A stretch of DNA of 5,316 bases from Alphaproteobacteria bacterium (lineage in GTDB: Bacteria > Pseudomonadota > Alphaproteobacteria > Rhodobacterales > Rhodobacteraceae): assembly GCA_003694465.1 (NCBI GenBank), contig RFKM01000230.1, positions 1-5,316 of the forward strand, written 5' to 3'. How positions within the stretch are numbered: the first letter of the stretch is position 1; the number at the start of each line of letters is the position of its first letter. The notes under the pieces are model-generated. The model ran no database searches, was not told the origin of the DNA, and worked only from the letters and a program-made list of their open reading frames with translations. Of this stretch, positions 1-5,316 are shown piece after piece. Both the position numbers and the translations under genes were made by a program.

Positions 1-1836
1 CCCGGCGGCACCACCCAGACCGTGCCCACCAATGACGACGGCTACACGGCCTATGATTTCTCGGCGGTCTTCGAGGACGGGCTGAATTTCTTCGGCGCCA
101 ACTATTCCGGCACCCAGGTCTATGTGAACACCAACGGCTCGATCTCCTTCACCCAGGGCATCAGCCAATTCACGCCCGATTCCATCACCGCCGGCACGAC
201 GCCGATGATCGCCCCCTTCTGGGCCGACGTCGACACCCGCGCCGGCGCGCCGATCCGGGTCAATGTCGACCCGACCGCCGACGTGGTGACGATCACCTGG
301 CAGAACGTGGGCTATTTCAACCAGAACACCGACAAGCTGAATTCGTTCCAGCTGCAGCTCTTTGACCGCGGCAACGGCGATTTCGACATCGTCTTCCGCT
401 ATGAAGACATCAACTGGACGACGGGCGATGCCTCGGGCGGCTCCGGGGGCCTGGGCGGCACCCCGGCCCATGCGGGCTTTTCGGCGGGCAACGGCGCCGA
501 CTATTTCGAACTGCCGCAATCGGGCAACGAGGGGGCGATCCTCGCCCTCGATTCCACCGCGGGCAATACCGGCACGACGGGGCTCTGGGTCTTCGAGGTG
601 CGCAATGGCGTCGTTGCCGGCGACATCACCTTCGGAAGCTCGGTCTTCGTCGACAAGTCCAACAAGGTCGACAAGGGACTCTACGGCTTCGTTGCCGATT
701 TTCCCGATCCGTCCAAGCTCGGTGTGCAGCCGACGAAGCACGGCGATCTGTGGGTCAACACCGGCAACAGGCAACAGGCGATGAACGTTTACGGCCATGA
801 CAGCTGGGATACCTTCCTGCACGAGCTGGGCCATGCGCTCGGCCTGCACCACCCGAACGAAGACCCCAACAACCACCATCACGCCAGCAACAACAACAGC
901 CTGTGGACGGTGATGTCCTACAAGCCCATCCCGACCGAGGTGGGCGAGAGCAAGCTGCACAAGGCCTGGCCGCTGACCCCGATGGTGCTCGACATCAAGG
1001 CGATCCAGAAGCTCTACGGGCCGAACCTCGCCACCCGGGCCACCGACACGACCTATTTCGGCGATGGCGACGGCACCACCGATCTGGCCTATCAATATGG
1101 GGCGAACGGCATGCAGGTGACCGGCTCCGACGGCATTGATCGCGACGTCTACCTGACGATCTGGGATGCCGGCGGAACCGACCTCATCGACGCCTCCGAC
1201 CTTTCGACGATCAGCAGGATCGACCTCCGGCCGGGGCATTATTCGACCATCGGTTCCGAGAAGAACAACATCGGCATCGCCGCGGCGGTGAAGGTGGGCG
1301 GCACGGTGGTCAACTACATCGAGAACGCCACCGCCGGCAGCGCCAACGACCGGCTGATCGGCAATGCCGCGGTCAATGTCCTGCACGGCGGCGCCGGCAA
1401 CGATTATGCCAAGGGCGGCAAGGGCGCCGACGAGCTTCACGGCGATGCCGGCAACGACATCCTGCGCGGCGAGGATCAGGGTGACTGGCTCTATGGCGGT
1501 GACGGGCGCGACCTGCTGATCGGCGGCAAGGGCTGGGACAAGCTCTATGGCGATGCCGGGCGCGACACGCTGGTCGGCAACGGCGGGCGCGACTATTTCT
1601 CGTTCCTCACCGGGTTCGGCCATGACAAGGTCAAGGACTTCCAGGACGGCGTCGATGCGATCGTGCTCGATTCCGACCTCTGGGGCGGCACCACCCTCAC
1701 CGGCGATCAGGTCGTGGCGCAGTTCGGTTCGGTTTCGCACGGCAACGCGGTGCTGACCTTTGCCGGCGGCGAACAGGTGGTCTTCCAGGGGGTTGGCGAC
1801 GTCACCCTGCTGGCCGACGATTTCCTGTTCGTCTGA
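1..1836 (+). CDS. NIDO-domain serralysin-type (M10B) RTX zinc metalloprotease, 5' end missing
   Basis: Extracellular zinc endopeptidase. The frame is open from base 1 with no convincing start; a GTG at 22 lies inside the NIDO domain, so the N-terminus is off the window. A nidogen-like domain spans about 10-610, with VNTNGSISF near 124-150 and APFWADVD at 211-234. The zincin part follows: GDITFG strand at 619-636, zinc motif HELGHALGLHH at 820-852 (three His ligands plus catalytic Glu), and Met-turn VMSY at 910-921, whose Tyr is a zinc ligand in serralysins. The serralysin C-terminal domain contains VLDIKAIQKLYG. Eight RTX nonapeptides lie at 1387-1602. The protein ends DDFLFV, fitting the Asp plus hydrophobic tail of type I secretion substrates, so export through an ABC exporter is inferred; no exporter genes are nearby. 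The oddity is that only about 67 residues separate the GDITFG strand from the zinc motif, and the earlier part of the catalytic domain is not seen. Family assignment is firm; the substrate is unknown. Confidence 0.93.
   Translation, partial: PGGTTQTVPTNDDGYTAYDFSAVFEDGLNFFGANYSGTQVYVNTNGSISFTQGISQFTPDSITAGTTPMIAPFWADVDTRAGAPIRVNVDPTADVVTITWQNVGYFNQNTDKLNSFQLQLFDRGNGDFDIVFRYEDINWTTGDASGGSGGLGGTPAHAGFSAGNGADYFELPQSGNEGAILALDSTAGNTGTTGLWVFEVRNGVVAGDITFGSSVFVDKSNKVDKGLYGFVADFPDPSKLGVQPTKHGDLWVNTGNRQQAMNVYGHDSWDTFLHELGHALGLHHPNEDPNNHHHASNNNSLWTVMSYKPIPTEVGESKLHKAWPLTPMVLDIKAIQKLYGPNLATRATDTTYFGDGDGTTDLAYQYGANGMQVTGSDGIDRDVYLTIWDAGGTDLIDASDLSTISRIDLRPGHYSTIGSEKNNIGIAAAVKVGGTVVNYIENATAGSANDRLIGNAAVNVLHGGAGNDYAKGGKGADELHGDAGNDILRGEDQGDWLYGGDGRDLLIGGKGWDKLYGDAGRDTLVGNGGRDYFSFLTGFGHDKVKDFQDGVDAIVLDSDLWGGTTLTGDQVVAQFGSVSHGNAVLTFAGGEQVVFQGVGDVTLLADDFLFV
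1387..1602 (+). repeat. Eight tandem RTX (haemolysin-type calcium-binding) nonapeptide repeats
   Basis: Eight consecutive 27-bp units within the protease gene encode nonapeptides of the form GGxGxDxUx, which fold into a calcium-binding parallel beta-roll. Unit starts are 1387, 1414, 1441, 1468, 1495, 1522, 1549 and 1576. Asp is present at position 6 of every unit. The fourth unit (GEDQGDWLY) is the most degenerate, with Gln for Gly at position 4. Units 5 and 7 are similar at the DNA level, both beginning just after CTCTAT, which suggests internal duplication with a two-unit (54-bp) period. In type I secreted proteins this roll folds outside the cell when calcium is available. Confidence 0.92.
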
Positions 1837-1848
1837 CCCCCCGCGCGG

Positions 1849-1874
1849 GCGGCGCCTTCGGGCCGGGGCGCCGC
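1849..1874. terminator. GC-rich hairpin between convergent genes, possible bidirectional terminator
   Basis: A perfect 8-bp inverted repeat, GCGGCGCC at 1849-1856 and GGCGCCGC at 1867-1874, encloses a 10-nt loop that contains TTCG. It starts 12 bp after the stop of the protease gene and lies 46 bp beyond the stop of the facing VWA gene, so either transcript could end here. No T-tract follows on either strand, so intrinsic termination is uncertain. In DNA this GC-rich, 8-bp palindromes also arise by chance. Confidence 0.4.
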
Positions 1875-1920
1875 GCGCCGTCACTTCGCCTGCCGGCAGC
1901 GGCGGGCGGCGGAGGTGCGC

Positions 1921-3105
1921 CTATCGCCCCAGCTCCTTCATGCCGCGCTCGATCCCCTCGAGGGTCATCGGCACCATCCGGCCCTCGAAGATCTCCGAGA
2001 TCATCGCGATCGACGGCGTATAACCCCAGTGCCGCTCCGGCACCGGGTTGATCCACAGATGATGCGGCCAGGCCTCGCGGGCGCGGCGCAGCCAGACCTC
2101 GCCCGCCTCGGCGTTCCAGTGCTCGTTCGCCCCGCCGGGCCAGGCGATCTCGTAGGGGCTCATCGAGGCATCGCCCACGAAGATCGCCTTGTAGTCGGGC
2201 CCGTAGGTGTGCAGCACCTCCCATGTCGGGGTCTGCGCGTCCCAGCGCCGGCGGTTGTCGCGCCAGACCCCTTCGTAGAGGCAGTTGTGAAAGTAGAAAT
2301 ACTCGAGGTGCTTGAACTCGGCCCGCGCCGCCGAGAAAAGCTCTTCGACCACCTTCACGTGGCTGTCCATCGACCCGCCGACATCGAGAAACAGCAGCAC
2401 CTTCACGGCGTTGCGCCGCTCGGGGCGGGTTTTCACGTCGAGATAGCCCTGCTCGGCGGTGGCCCGGATCGTGCCGTCGAGATCGAGCTCTTCGGCCGCC
2501 CCGTCGCGCGCCCAGCGGCGCAGGCGCTTCATCGCCACCTTGATGTTGCGCGTGCCCAGCTCGACCGTGTCGTCGAAATTGCGGAACTCGCGCCGGTCCC
2601 AGACCTTGACGGCGCGCCGGTGGCGGCTCTCCTTCTGGCCGATGCGCACGCCCTCGGGGTTGTAGCCATAGGCGCCAAAGGGCGAGGTGCCGGCGGTGCC
2701 GATCCACTTCGAGCCGCCCTGATGGCGCCCCTTCTGCTCTTCGAGGCGCTTTTTCAGCGTTTCCATGAGCTTGTCGAAACCGCCCAGGGCCTCGATCTCG
2801 GCCATTTCCTCGGGGGTGAGGTGCTTTTCGGCGAGCTTTTCGAGCCAGTCGGCGGGCAGGTTCACCGCCTCGAGCACCTGGTCGATGGAGATGGTTTCCA
2901 GCCCCTCGAAGGCCTGGGCGAAGGCGCGGTCGAACTTGTCGAGATTGCGCTCGTCCTTCACCATCGCGGCGCGCGCGAGGTAGTAGAAGCCCTCGACGTC
3001 ATAGATCACCAGCCCGGCCGAAAGCCCCTCGAGAAAGGCAAGATATTCGCGCAGGCTGACCGGCACCTTGTGGGCGCGCAGGGCTTCGAAGAAGGGCAGG
3101 AACAT
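1921..3105 (-). CDS. CoxE-like VWA domain protein (COG3825-type), 394 aa
   Basis: Cytoplasmic von Willebrand factor A protein of the CoxE-like family. Related proteins (CoxE, ViaA) work with a MoxR-type AAA+ ATPase to remodel or mature other proteins; the target here is unknown. The start is the ATG at 3103-3105, giving MFLPFFEALR. A strong AAGGAG at 3115-3120 lies 9 nt ahead, so an in-frame ATG at 3135 is rejected. Residues 1-235 form a charged, probably helical region with a GYNPEGVRIGQ stretch near 147-157. The VWA fold runs from about 236 to 380. Its metal site is DVGGS at residues 241-245, slightly off the classic DxSxS; VGDASM near 310-315 may supply a later metal-site Asp. No signal peptide or membrane segment is visible. 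The length fits the Rhodobacteraceae proteins I recall. No MoxR ATPase gene lies within the window. The family call is confident, the biological role is not. Confidence 0.92.
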   Translation of the reverse strand: MFLPFFEALRAHKVPVSLREYLAFLEGLSAGLVIYDVEGFYYLARAAMVKDERNLDKFDRAFAQAFEGLETISIDQVLEAVNLPADWLEKLAEKHLTPEEMAEIEALGGFDKLMETLKKRLEEQKGRHQGGSKWIGTAGTSPFGAYGYNPEGVRIGQKESRHRRAVKVWDRREFRNFDDTVELGTRNIKVAMKRLRRWARDGAAEELDLDGTIRATAEQGYLDVKTRPERRNAVKVLLFLDVGGSMDSHVKVVEELFSAARAEFKHLEYFYFHNCLYEGVWRDNRRRWDAQTPTWEVLHTYGPDYKAIFVGDASMSPYEIAWPGGANEHWNAEAGEVWLRRAREAWPHHLWINPVPERHWGYTPSIAMISEIFEGRMVPMTLEGIERGMKELGR

Positions 3106-3114
3106 CGCTCGTCT

Positions 3115-3156
3115 CTCCTTGCCCCCTTGTGCCAAGGCGCGCGCGCCCGGGCAAGG
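3115..3156 (-). promoter_or_regulatory. Leader of the VWA gene: nested inverted repeats overlapping the ribosome binding site
   Basis: Reading the minus strand, CCTTGCCC (3156-3149) is the exact complement of GGGCAAGG (3124-3117), an 8-bp outer stem. Nested inside is CCTTG-GCA-CAAGG (3137-3125). The last four bases of the outer 3' arm (AAGG, 3120-3117) are the first four of the Shine-Dalgarno AAGGAG (3120-3115). If this forms in the mRNA, the ribosome binding site of the VWA gene is partly paired. The Shine-Dalgarno itself is clear; its control by folding is inference. Confidence 0.5.
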
Positions 3157-3224
3157 GCTGCCGGCGCCGCGCTGCGCCGGAGGGCCTGCGGTCGGGCCGG
3201 GGCGGGGCGCTGGCGGGGAAGGGC

Positions 3225-3386
3225 TCAGCCGCGGGCCAGAATCACGGTGACGAACACCCCGATCACCGCGAAGACCATGGCATAGACCGCCGCGTGCTGG
3301 GCGATGTCGAGCGCCTTGCCGCCGCGGCGGCGGGCGGCGAGAATGCCGAGCAGGGCGCCGGCGAGGGCGAAAACGATCACGATCAC
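3225..3386 (-). CDS. Small two-helix inner-membrane protein of unknown function, 53 aa
   Basis: I chose the GTG at 3384-3386 as start because a GGGGAG (3395-3400) lies 8 nt upstream. A second in-frame GTG at 3380 would sit 14 nt from it, which is too far. The product has two hydrophobic segments, about residues 1-17 and 34-50, joined by a short loop containing ARRRGGK and LDIAQ. The positive loop predicts both termini in the periplasm and the loop in the cytoplasm. I recall similar small proteins with an RRRGG...LDxAQ loop in Rhodobacteraceae, sometimes labelled apolipoprotein acyltransferase; at this size an enzyme is implausible and I do not use that name. It lies 37 bp after the DUF2927 gene and 119 bp before the VWA gene's start codon, on the same strand, so co-transcription with the upstream gene is likely. 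Function is not known. Confidence 0.75.
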   Translation of the reverse strand: MIVIVFALAGALLGILAARRRGGKALDIAQHAAVYAMVFAVIGVFVTVILARG

Positions 3387-3404
3387 GGGCCAGTCTCCCC
3401 GGTT

Positions 3405-3419
3405 GGGGGCCGGGCCCCC
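3405..3419 (-). other. Short GC hairpin between the DUF2927 gene and the small membrane gene
   Basis: GGGGGC (3405-3410) and GCCCCC (3414-3419) form a 6-bp perfect stem with a 3-nt loop, 4 bp after the DUF2927 stop and just upstream of the small gene's GGGGAG. No T-tract follows on the minus strand, so a full terminator is unlikely. It could reduce read-through or protect the upstream mRNA end; this is inference. Confidence 0.3.
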
Positions 3420-3423
3420 GGTG

Positions 3424-4998
3424 TCAGCTCTGCGCGCGGGTTCCGGCAAGGGCGGCAATCTCGGCCATCCGCGCCGCAACCCGGGCTTCGGTGCCGAAGC
3501 CATAGCGCGCCCAGCCGAGACTGTCGAGCCGAACCGCCTCGGCCTCGCGCGCCCGCCCCTCGAGCGCCAGCGCCTCGGCCTTGATCATCATCAGCGTGGC
3601 GAGCAGGGCGGCGTTCTGGCCCTGGGTGACGGTGTCGAGGTGGCTGTCGACGATCCGGATTGCGGTTTCGGCGCGCCCCTGGGCCAGGGCATAGGCGGCG
3701 AGCTGAACCCCCATGTGCGCGGCCTGCAGGCGGGTTTCGGGCCGGCTGGCATAGATCGCTTCGGCCTCGCGGAAGGCGGCAAGGGCGATATCGGTATTGT
3801 CGGCGATGTAGAGCCGGCCGAGGGCGTAGAGCGAGAAGGCAAGGCGCGTGTCGTGCCAGCCGTTGGCGCGGGCGAGATCGACCGCCCGGCGGGCCGCCGC
3901 CTGACGCGCGGCGCGCGCGCCGGCGCCGCCGAGGGCCGCCTCGATGGCGCTCTTCCAGGCCTTCGGCGTCGGCGCGGCAAGGCGCGGGGCGTGATGGCCG
4001 CCGGCCGGGTTGACCCGGGCGAGTATGGCCGGCAGGCGCGCGCTCACCTCTGCGCGGGACATGCCCGAATGCAGGGCGGGGTCATAGGTCACGCGCAGCA
4101 TCAGCATGTCGAACCCGGTGAGCACGGCCTGGAAATTGTCGTCGTTGAACACCGAATCGGGCAGGCGGTAGAGGTCGTTCACCGGTCCGAGGGCCTGGGC
4201 GATTTCCTCGTGCAGGCAGTCGCGCATCTCCTGCGCCGAAACCCCGGTGGGGATGAACACCGCCATGCGCCGGCGTTCGGTCAGGCGCGTCCAGTCGGCC
4301 TGCGGCGTGTTGCGCGCCTTCAGGAATTCGGCCCAGCTCGAGACGTTGGGCGCCACGAAACAGGCGGCATGGGGCACGGCGGCCTTCAGCGCCGCCTTCG
4401 GCACCACCGAAACCGTGACCGAGGCCGGCGCGGCGGTATCGTCGCGGCGGATGTCGAGGCCGGCCTCGATGCGCAGGCGCTTGAGCAGGCGCTCGAGATC
4501 GGCCGAAAGCGACGCCGGCGCCGGCCCGGCCACCGCCACCGTCATCGGCCCCTCGAAGCGGGTGAAGACCGGCAGCGCCCGCCCGGTTTCGAGCGCGAAG
4601 GTGAGGTCGAGAAAGTCGCCCGCCAGCGCGCCGTTGTCGCGGCTCGGCGGCAGGATCCTGGAACTGGCGAAGGATTTCATCGGCGGAAGGTCCGCCGGCA
4701 GCTCGATCTGCCGCGACGTCACGGCGCGCGACGTCGTTTCCCCTTGCGGCAGATCGGCGGCGCATCCCGCCAGCCCCAGGACCGCGATCGCCCCCACGAT
4801 CGACCGAATGGCGCGCCCCGTGCGGGACGGGGTGTCATCGGTTGCAGCCGGGCCTTGCGGGGCGGAGGTGGTGGATGGGCCGGGCAGGCTGGCGCGCCCG
4901 CGCCCCCGGATGGCGGCGCCCATCGGCGCGCCGGGGTGGCGTCTGTCCCTCCGCGTGAACGAACGGACGGCGTGTCGCGAACAGACTCCCAAGGCCAT
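3424..4998 (-). CDS. DUF2927 family putative lipoprotein with C-terminal TPR-like repeats
   Basis: Predicted envelope lipoprotein of a family without a known function. A hydrophobic stretch SIVGAIAVLGLAGC ends in a lipobox LAGC; the Cys is codon 4762-4764 (residue 79 from the ATG at 4998). The DUF2927 region spans about residues 140-325, with FTRFEG at 145-150, the signature CLHEEIAQALGPVND at 261-275 and DSVFNDDNF at 281-289. Residues 380-500 look like two or three helical TPR-type repeats, a protein-binding scaffold. The mature part from Cys79 is 446 residues. The start is uncertain. The ATG at 4998 has only GAGAGAGA directly before it, the ATG at 4923 has no Shine-Dalgarno, and both give an unusually long leader of 78 or 53 residues before Cys. 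An ATT at 4807-4809 would give the neat leader MRSIVGAIAVLGLAGC, but ATT starts are rare. The coordinates therefore mark the outer limit. It is probably transcribed with the small gene 37 bp downstream. Confidence 0.85.
   Translation of the reverse strand: MALGVCSRHAVRSFTRRDRRHPGAPMGAAIRGRGRASLPGPSTTSAPQGPAATDDTPSRTGRAIRSIVGAIAVLGLAGCAADLPQGETTSRAVTSRQIELPADLPPMKSFASSRILPPSRDNGALAGDFLDLTFALETGRALPVFTRFEGPMTVAVAGPAPASLSADLERLLKRLRIEAGLDIRRDDTAAPASVTVSVVPKAALKAAVPHAACFVAPNVSSWAEFLKARNTPQADWTRLTERRRMAVFIPTGVSAQEMRDCLHEEIAQALGPVNDLYRLPDSVFNDDNFQAVLTGFDMLMLRVTYDPALHSGMSRAEVSARLPAILARVNPAGGHHAPRLAAPTPKAWKSAIEAALGGAGARAARQAAARRAVDLARANGWHDTRLAFSLYALGRLYIADNTDIALAAFREAEAIYASRPETRLQAAHMGVQLAAYALAQGRAETAIRIVDSHLDTVTQGQNAALLATLMMIKAEALALEGRAREAEAVRLDSLGWARYGFGTEARVAARMAEIAALAGTRAQS
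4762..4803 (-). other. Lipoprotein signal peptide core and lipobox of the DUF2927 protein
   Basis: The encoded segment SIVGAIAVLGLAGC carries a hydrophobic core and the lipobox L-A-G-C, preceded by two Arg (GRAIR) that fit an n-region. Lipidation at the Cys would anchor the protein to a membrane. The residue after Cys is Ala, not Asp, so retention in the inner membrane is not indicated by the classic +2 rule; that rule is less reliable outside enterobacteria. Confidence 0.75.
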
Positions 4999-5271
4999 TC
5001 TCTCTCACCGTTTCCGCCCCCCCAGGCCAGAACAGGGGTAAGGGGCAAAGCGATTCGGAGGAAGGTGAATTCGGGCACAAATGTGGCAGAAAACGGGCTG
5101 TCTGCGCCGGCGAAACAATGAGACGCAAGATCTTGGGGGGGAGGGCGACGAGAGCCACAAGGCCGTTCACGATTCATGGCAAGTTTCTGGCAGCAATTGC
5201 CCACATCGTGCCGAATTTCCGGTCGCGGCGCCCCGGAGCCCGGGCCGACCCGGGGGCACGGCGGGGCGATT
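4999..5271. other. Intergenic stretch, AT-richer, probable promoter region of the DUF2927 gene
   Basis: These 273 bp between two minus-strand genes are visibly richer in A and T than the flanking coding DNA, especially 5041-5220, as expected of a promoter region. I found no convincing sigma-70 -35/-10 pair on the minus strand. It holds a 10-bp palindrome CAAGATCTTG (5126-5135), an 8-bp palindrome GCAATTGC (5193-5200) and a GC hairpin (5239-5254). A GGAGGAAGG at 5057-5065 on the plus strand precedes only short, unconvincing frames. Confidence 0.45.
5239..5254 (-). terminator. GC hairpin downstream of the right-edge gene, possible terminator
   Basis: CCCGGG at 5239-5244 and CCCGGG at 5249-5254 pair around a 4-nt loop (CCGA on the plus strand). 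The stem begins 17 bp after the stop of the minus-strand gene at the right edge. It lacks a following T-tract on the minus strand, so termination strength is doubtful. Confidence 0.35.
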
Positions 5272-5316
5272 TCAGCCGTCGGGCGCGATCAGCCCGAGCC
5301 CGCGCAGATAGATGCC
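5272..5316 (-). CDS. C-terminal end of an unidentified minus-strand gene
   Basis: The minus strand enters from the right edge with 14 sense codons, GIYLRGLGLIAPDG, ending at a TGA (5272-5274). The case for a real gene is the strong C/G third-position bias of these codons, the protein-like composition, and the hairpin shortly after the stop. The tail is too short for me to assign a family. It lies in the same orientation as the DUF2927 gene, 273 bp upstream of that gene's outermost start, so the two are probably separate transcription units. Confidence 0.6.
   Translation of the reverse strand, partial: GIYLRGLGLIAPDG

Noticed and set aside
3106..3135. Alternative upstream start (ATG at 3133-3135) for the VWA protein
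   Set aside because: It would place the strong AAGGAG inside the coding region, has no Shine-Dalgarno of its own, and adds ten residues that do not look like the family's N-terminus.
3117..3136. TTGGCAC on the minus strand ahead of the VWA gene, resembling the -24 box of a sigma-54 promoter
   Set aside because: The GC that would form the -12 box is one base out of register and lies against the Shine-Dalgarno, leaving no room for a transcript start.
1915..3285. Open plus-strand frame of 456 codons opposite the VWA gene
   Set aside because: It mirrors the codon bias of the VWA gene, has no recognisable motif, and also runs across the small membrane gene.
3304..5121. Open plus-strand frame of 605 codons opposite the DUF2927 gene
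   Set aside because: The translation is low-complexity, rich in Arg, Gly, Ala and His, with no recognisable domain. Long antisense frames are common opposite GC-rich genes. The minus strand carries the recognisable lipobox and DUF2927 signature.
5065..5121. Plus-strand 18-codon frame starting GTG directly after GGAGG
   Set aside because: Spacing from GGAGG to GTG is only 3 nt, the peptide has no features, and nothing downstream on the plus strand would be led by it.
4719..5204. Minus-strand frame of 161 codons overlapping the start of the DUF2927 gene
   Set aside because: It is out of frame with the lipobox, shows no domain, and turns into Arg/Pro/Gly-rich shadow sequence; only its internal ATG at 4836-4838 matters, as a possible frameshifted start.
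5081..5311. Plus-strand frame of 76 codons at the right end
   Set aside because: The ATG lies 15 nt from the nearest GGAGG-like site, the second half is Pro/Gly/Arg filler, and it overlaps the end of the minus-strand edge gene.

Overview
The window looks like a chromosomal segment from a high-GC alphaproteobacterium of the Rhodobacteraceae/Paracoccaceae type (Rhodobacter or Paracoccus relatives). Third codon positions are almost all G or C. Two of the genes, a CoxE-like VWA protein and a DUF2927 lipoprotein, match protein types I associate with that group. This is recognition from memory; no search was run. I see no rRNA, tRNA, CRISPR array, insertion sequence or integrase.

Layout. Positions 1-1836 (+) hold the C-terminal part of a large secreted zinc protease of the serralysin (M10B) type. 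It has a nidogen-like (NIDO) domain, the zincin active site, eight RTX calcium-binding nonapeptides and a C-terminal signal for type I secretion; its start lies left of the window. A short convergent spacer (1837-1920) carries a GC-rich hairpin. The rest is on the minus strand: a VWA/CoxE-like protein (1921-3105), a 53-residue two-helix membrane protein (3225-3386), a DUF2927 lipoprotein with TPR-like repeats (3424 to about 4998), an AT-richer intergenic stretch (4999-5271), and the last 14 codons of an unidentified gene that runs off the right edge (5272-5316).

How the genes work together. The protease faces the minus-strand group and is probably an independent unit. The lipoprotein and the small membrane gene are 37 bp apart and could be co-transcribed. 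The VWA gene sits 118 bp further on, behind a leader with nested inverted repeats that overlap its ribosome binding site. No MoxR-type AAA+ ATPase (the usual partner of CoxE-like VWA proteins) and no type I exporter genes lie in the window.

The points most worth following are the NIDO/zincin arrangement, in which the first half of the catalytic domain is not where it should be; the possible ribosome-binding-site hairpin ahead of the VWA gene; and the unresolved start of the DUF2927 lipoprotein. I do not see a multi-gene defence system or other clearly new system.
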